From NCBI GenBank assembly GCA_029204225.1, contig CM055110.1, positions 41,955,862-42,019,861 of the forward strand: DNA of 64,000 bases, in the 5' to 3' direction. Shown here piece after piece: positions 58,985-64,000 of the stretch; the first letter of the stretch is position 1; the number at the start of each line of letters is the position of its first letter. The translations under genes and the position numbers were made by a program. Below the pieces are notes generated by a model. The model did not search any database and was not told the origin of the DNA. It was given only the letters and a program-made list of their open reading frames with translations. This DNA comes from Diphasiastrum complanatum (Eukaryota; Streptophyta; Lycopodiopsida; Lycopodiales; Lycopodiaceae).

Positions 58985-60721
58985 CATGCTAGGTCCAGAA
59001 CCATCTTGGTTTACAAGGATTCTAGCAACTGGCATGCTTGCTGTCCTTTCCTCTTTTGATTTGTTGCTCAGCTGAGGTGTGTCTTGAACATCTTTGTCTA
59101 AGTGTTCGTCTTCTGCTCCCTCTGTCGTGGTTGGTAGATCATAGTATTGCCTTCCTAGGACTTCATAGCTAGCTAAATCATTGTTGGCCATTGTTCTAGT
59201 CTCATCGAACTTGATGTCTCTGACTATCTTTAGTTGGTTTGTCTCTGGCATATAAATCCTATAGTATGATGAATGATTGTCATATCCTACAATGAGTGAG
59301 ATTGGATTTTCTGCCCCACCATAGTTCGTGTGGTGTCGTGTGAGGAACATCTAATTTGCGTATCCTATTTTGAACGTAGGTAGCTGTAGCTATTGCTTCA
59401 GCCCAAAGTACTCTCGGTGTCTTTTAATGGGCCATCATGCACCTTGTGGCTTCCATGAGAGTCCTGTTCTTTCTCTCAATGATACCACTATGTTGTGGTG
59501 TTTAGTATGCAATCCTTCTGTGAAGTATTCCATGTACACTTCAAAACTCAGCGAAGTGATTCGAGGTGTACTCTCCACCATGATCTATTCTAATCTGCTA
59601 CACTTTACTTCCTGTGCATCTTTCTGCTTAGTTCACATATTCTATGAACTTGTCAAGTGCTTCTGACTTGTTGTGAATGAAGTAGACTCTGGCGAACTTA
59701 CTATAGGCGTCAATGAAGGTGATGTAGTACTCCAAACCTCCTACTAAGATCACATCGAAAGGTCTGTAGATGTCTGAATGTACTAATTCATGAATCTTTG
59801 TTGTTCTGTAGGAGTCTCTGGTGAAAGAAATACGTGACATCTTACCTTTCATGCATGCATCACAGGTTATCAAATTTTCTGCATTCGAGATGCTCAAACC
59901 TATGACAACTCTATGATGGCTTGCTTGATACAATGCCATTGGAATCATGTGGCATAATCTTCTGTGCCATAGAACATCTGCCGAATCATGGGCTTGATGT
60001 GTTTGATCTGCAGGTAGGTGTACCTTTAAATGATACAAATTGCCTTTTCTTCTACCTTGAGTAATTAGCGTACTGGTGCTGGCATCAATGACATTGCATT
60101 TTTCATTCAAGAACGTCACATGCATCCCAGCGTCTGCTATCCTTGCTACCGAAAGCAAGGCTTGCTGCAATGAGGGTACGAACAGGACATCTTCGAGTCT
60201 ATAGTCCTTTCCATTCATGTTGAGCCACAGCGAACCAGTGCCATTCATCTGATGTCTGGATCCATCTCCAAGAACAATGTATCTTGAGAGATCAGTTCTT
60301 TGAAAATCAGACATTATCCGTTTGGATGTAACAAAGTGAGAGGTTGCTCCAGAATCAAGGATCACCTCTTGTGTGTCAGATGTCGAGGCTGCACACATGT
60401 CTGCACAGAGATAGGCAGTCGAATTACCATGATTTAATCTTTCTTCATCCATCTTTGAGCTCTCTGGCTCTTCAATGTAGGATGAGAACTATTGTGGTTC
60501 TCTCATTTGTCTTGTGTTTGCTTGTTTCTCGGGTTCTGGTAGTAGTCCATAGCTGCATGACCCTTCTTGTGGCAGTGGCTACACTCTATATTTGGGTTCA
60601 ACCTACACGAATCGATTGTATGTCCTTCGCGTTTGCATCTCACACATACTTGTTTTTCGTCGTCCTGCTGCTTTGGCTTGTTTTTGTTCTGTCTTCGAGT
60701 TGGTCCTTGTGAAAGATTCAA
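58985..60721 (-). pseudogene. copia B: gag zinc knuckles, protease, integrase
   Basis: The frame 60721-60503 has two knuckles, CVRCKREGHTIDSC and CSHCHKKGHAAMDY (last Cys replaced by Tyr). The 274-codon frame 60452-59628 has the protease (VILDSGATSHFVTS, GDGSRHQMNGTGSLWLNM), the HHCC module (LWHRRLCHMIPMALYQASHH, CDACMKGKMSRISFTRDSYR) and the core start (YYITFIDAYSKFARVYFIHN). After shifts it gives DHGGEYTSNHF, ERKNRTLMEATRCMMAH and LWAEAIATATYVQNR, then the C-terminal frame 59350-58985 (VGYDNHSSYYRIYMPETNQL, RDIKFDETRTM). The gag start is cut off at 60728 by the LTR of copia C; the RT part is replaced by copia A. Confidence 0.88.
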
Positions 60722-60727
60722 CTAGTT

Positions 60728-61324
60728 TGATCATATTTGCTATATCTTCATATTTGGCATATTGAGGCCAACTTTGTTTTTAGACTTAGAGATTGACTTT
60801 TCAAAGTTCATTAATCTAAATGTCATTTGAATAAACACTTTTTGAAAGTGCGGGAAAGTTAGAAGGCGAGTTTGGATAGATTCAAATTTGAATGTTGGGT
60901 ACTTTGAATCTAGACCCAAAAATAGTAGGGTTAGCATTTTGGAGAGAAAGCCAAGTGGCCAAATAGGGTTTGGACCTGTTATAAAAGGATGTAACTCGTG
61001 GAGAGAGTGATCTTCTCTCTTCTCTTGGGTTCTGATATCCATTGGTGCACTATACTTGTGATTGCATGCAATTTTATGTGTAGAATGATCTATATTTGTT
61101 ATTTTGGATCCACACGTGTGAAATATAGTAGCTTTCTGGTTTTTTATGAAAAGTAATAGTACTTTATCATTTCATTCAAGTTTGATCAAGTTCTATTAGA
61201 GTTTGCATCTCATTTGGTGTGTAGATGCTGATTTTTCTACATTGGTGAGATTGCTAGTGTATTTCTCTTTTTAACCAAAGATCTTTCAAGTGGATTGGAT
61301 CATAATGATCTAAAATCTTTCACA
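60728..61324 (+). repeat. copia C 5' LTR (plus)
   Basis: It begins TGATCATATTTGC where copia B ends, and ends TCTTTCACA directly at a primer-binding site. The left edge is inferred. Confidence 0.72.
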
Positions 61325-61337
61325 TGGTATCAGAGCT
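61325..61337 (+). other. primer-binding site (iMet tRNA)
   Basis: TGGTATCAGAGCT immediately after the LTR. Confidence 0.93.
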
Positions 61338-61902
61338 TGTGTTTCAAGTTATGAATGAAGAAATCAGATCTATCAATGATTTGGTGAAGATATCAAGGCT
61401 AGAGCATGCTAGAGGGGATTCTACACCAAAATCGAGTTTTTTGCTTTTGTATATTGGATCTTTTGTAGATCAAACCATACATAGGTCTATAAACTTGCTC
61501 AATTCTGATTTTTGATTTCACATACTGGATTTGGCCAATTTTTGGATCATTAGATCAGCATAATCAAAATTTCAGCATTTGCATGTAGATTTGGAATAGT
61601 CAATCTTTTGTGATTTTGACAAAACTCTAATTTTAATTGGATCTCTAGATAGTGAGGTTGCTGGACTTCATTTGAGTGTGTTTCAATCTTAAGAAGTGGC
61701 AAAAGTCATTAGATTGAGGTTAGATCATAGGTTGATCAAGATTCCATGATTCTATGTGTTGATTTGCTTGGTATAAGTGCTAGGAGAGAATTTGTGAGAT
61801 AGTTTCAAATCCTGGTGATTTCTTTTGAAAGCATTTGTTGTTGTTCAAAGGAGTGCATTGTGCAATGAAATAGGTTGAAAGAGAAGATCAGGTCATTGCT
61901 AC

Positions 61903-62700
61903 ATGACACCCTCAATTGGAGTCATGTTGGAAGCCAATGATAGGCTTACCTCAAGTAACTATTCATTGCGGAAAGTGAGGATGGAATTACTTCTTGAGAT
62001 GAACGATGTTTTGGATATTGTTGTAGGTTTGGAGGATCAGAGACTAGCAACACAGCAAGATCAAGTGAGGTATGATAAGAGGGCCATGAAGGCTCTACAC
62101 ATGATCAAGATGAATGTTACCAATGAGCTTCTCAAGGAAGTTGGTAAGTGCACATCATCTTTGGAAGCTTGGGATTCATTGAAGAAGGTTTATGAATCCA
62201 AGTCTACTTTTAGAGTGTTGACTCTAAGAAGGCAAATATTTTCTTGTTTGCAAAAGAATGAAGAAAGTCCAAGTACTTTTGTTTTGAGGATGAAAGCATT
62301 GAATGATGAGTTGGCTTGCATTTATGAATGCATTAAGGAAGGAGAGCTTGTTCAAATGATTCTTAATGGCTTGTTGGATGCTCGTGCTAACATTGTTCAA
62401 AGTATTTCTATTCAAAAGACTTTGCCAAGTTTGATGAATCTTCAAGAGAACTTGATCAATGAAAAATATAGGCTTCAAGCAAGAAGTGGATCTACATTGA
62501 CACTTCAAGAGGATGCAATGTTCACAAAGGGCAAATTCAAGGGAAAAACCAAAAGTAAGTGGTCTAAAGGGCAAGATCAAGTGGATGCTTCTTAAAGTGA
62601 AAAAAGAAGGATAGATCAAAGATCAAGTGCTTCTATTGTGGCATCAAATGACACTTTGCTAGTGAGTGCTACAAGAAGAAGAGAGATCAAGGAGACAAGC
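61903..62700 (+). pseudogene. copia C gag
   Basis: ATG 61903 opens a 230-codon frame after a 565-base leader. It reads NDRLTSSNYSLRKVRMELLL, YDKRAMKALHMIKMNVTNEL, SSLEAWDSLKKVYESKSTFR, FVLRMKALNDELACIYECIK and a Lys-rich end (KGKFKGKTKSKWSKG), the layout of a copia gag. A stop at 62593-62595 ends it. In the next frame the knuckle is CFYCGIK, then TGA, then HFASEC: the stop sits where a Gly is expected in CX2CX4HX4C. So there is one frameshift and one nonsense change near the end. The copy is otherwise well preserved. Confidence 0.88.
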
Positions 62701-63391
62701 AAGGTAATTTTACTCTTGATGAGGATGGTTTGGATGTTCAAGATGCAAATGATGATGCTTTTGTGATATCTTCATGTATGCTTGCTAATGATGGAGATCT
62801 AGATCTTTGGTGGATTGATAGTGGAGCAAGTTCACAGATGACCTTTCACAAAGAGTACTTCACATCTTTTTTGGCATATGGAGATGACAAGAGGGTTATC
62901 TACACAGCAAATGATGGTGAGTGTGCAATCAAAGGGATTGGCACAATTCCTATTTCTCTCTCTACAAATACGAATGTTAATTTGGAGGATGTCTAGTTTA
63001 TTCCATCTATTACCAAGAATTTGCTCAGTGTGAGTCAAATGCTAAGTAAAGGCCTCAAGGTGGTGTTTGATGGAGATGCTTGTATGATCAAAAGGAAGGA
63101 TGTCTTGATTGGAAAAGGTAAAAGGCAAGGAAAGTTCTTCAAACTAGATGTTTGTGTTATTGCTAACCAAGTTGGATGTGTTGCAAGGGAGAAAATACCT
63201 CTTCAAGAGGTTTGGCATAAAAAGATGGGACACCTCAACTTCAAGTCATTGGAGGTAATGGCTAGGAAGAAGATTGTGATAGGTCTTCCAAGGTCCTTAA
63301 GTGACATCAAACATGTTTGTGAGTCTTGTGCTTTGTCTAAGTCACATAGGCTACATTATACTAGATCTATATCTAGATCTACAAATCTCTA
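62701..63391 (+). pseudogene. copia C protease and integrase zinc-binding domain
   Basis: The frame from 62700 to 62996 reads DAFVISSCMLANDGDLDLWW, IDSGASSQMTFHKEYFTSFL (protease DSG intact) and DGECAIKGIGTIPISLST, ending at a TAG. The same frame reopens as SITKNLLSVSQMLSKGLKVV, GKRQGKFFKLDVC and a complete HHCC module: VWHKKMGHLNFKSLEVMARK and HVCESCALSKSHRL. It stops matching at about 63391. The integrase core, RT, RNase H and 3' LTR are not in the window, so the element is truncated or interrupted there. Confidence 0.88.
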
Positions 63392-64000
63392 ACTACAAAG
63401 CCTTGCTACCATTCAGTCCTCAGCATGACGAAGATGTTCGTGAACACGAAAGTCAGGAGACACGAAGCACGAAAATTTTTGCAAACTCGAAAGTCAAAGG
63501 GACGCAAACTTGAAAGTCGAAGGGAAGAAGATGAACGATTCGCGAACTCGAAAGATTTACGAACGGGAATATTTTGAAGTCCAGTACGAGAGAAGGCAAA
63601 CGACCAAAACGAGATCTTCTCCTGACCTCCACGCACCAGAGAGTACCAGTGAGATCATGCAAGTACCCAGAAGTACAGATATTTGATCTGATGGCATGAC
63701 ATCAGCAGATACATTTTAGGTCGTGGCTAATCTGTCACTCTTGTATTTCCCTGATTAGTTGTAGATGCTTAATCACTCTAATCTTAGATTTACATAGAGC
63801 GACTATACTTACTGGATGTTACTTGACATATAGATCAACAAAGCACACATACAGTGTAATGTAGTAGTTTGATGCTAGTAAGCAATCAAGACGAAATACA
63901 GAATACATGTCCGCCTACATGCGAAGACAATTATGTCTAGGATATGTAGATCCAACTGTCTGCTAATAAAGCGAGACGATTGCTCATGAGAGAACTGTGT
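63392..64000. other. unassigned, LTR-like words
   Basis: Follows the break in copia C. From 63420 to 63560 it has repeats of cgaaagtca and acgaag words like those in the LTRs at 9.8-10.5 and 14.5-15.2 kb, so it may be part of a related LTR. The remainder to 64000 is unrecognised. Confidence 0.4.

Overview
This window is gene-poor, repeat-dense nuclear DNA of a land plant. The evidence is the density of Ty1/copia and Ty3/gypsy LTR retrotransposons with plant-type gag, protease, integrase and reverse transcriptase (RT) sequences, ten initiator-Met-tRNA primer-binding sites (TGGTATCAGAGC-like), GT-AG introns, and very long GA/CT microsatellites. A large genome (fern, gymnosperm or similar) would fit, but the sequence does not settle the lineage. 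No tRNA, rRNA or clearly intact host gene was found.

Layout. 1-4.2 kb: AT-rich DNA with microsatellites. 4.2-7.7 kb: a minus-strand copia remnant, a Cys-rich plus-strand ORF, a copia LTR/PBS/gag start, and the 3' end of a minus-strand gypsy element inserted in that gag. 9.8-15.2 kb: a copia element with both LTRs (minus), next to another minus-strand copia gag-protease remnant that abuts a plus-strand copia RT across an inversion junction (16.27 kb). 17.0-20.8 kb: the 5' part of a plus-strand gypsy element whose long LTR holds 14 TGCATG hexamers. 21.0-23.1 kb: LTRs and a deleted copia. 23.1-27.2 kb: a minus-strand gypsy element with a tandemly duplicated RT. 27.2-33.1 kb: a 5.9 kb unit bounded by ~320 bp inverted repeats (arms extend to ~0.8-0.9 kb) with two convergent, intron-containing, decayed genes. 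This is the best candidate here for an undescribed system. 33-36.4 kb: AT-rich, nothing coding. 36.4-42.5 kb: the best-preserved copia element (minus), with matching 5-bp target-site duplications and ~95% identical LTRs. 43-46.7 kb: two oppositely oriented retroelement 3' ends that share an unrecognised protein directly upstream of the polypurine tract. 48-53 kb: microsatellites and a pair of convergent, unrecognised, spliced gene remnants. 53-64 kb: scrambled copia pieces in both orientations, including a plus-strand copia (60.7-63.4 kb) inserted beside a minus-strand one.

How the parts relate. Almost every coding trace belongs to a mobile element. Autonomous copia and gypsy elements supplied gag, protease, integrase, RT and RNase H, but all copies read here carry stops, frameshifts, deletions or catalytic changes. 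Nested insertions, inversions and foldback duplications record repeated rearrangement. Family calls rest on motifs read by eye; boundaries marked approximate were not confirmed by alignment.
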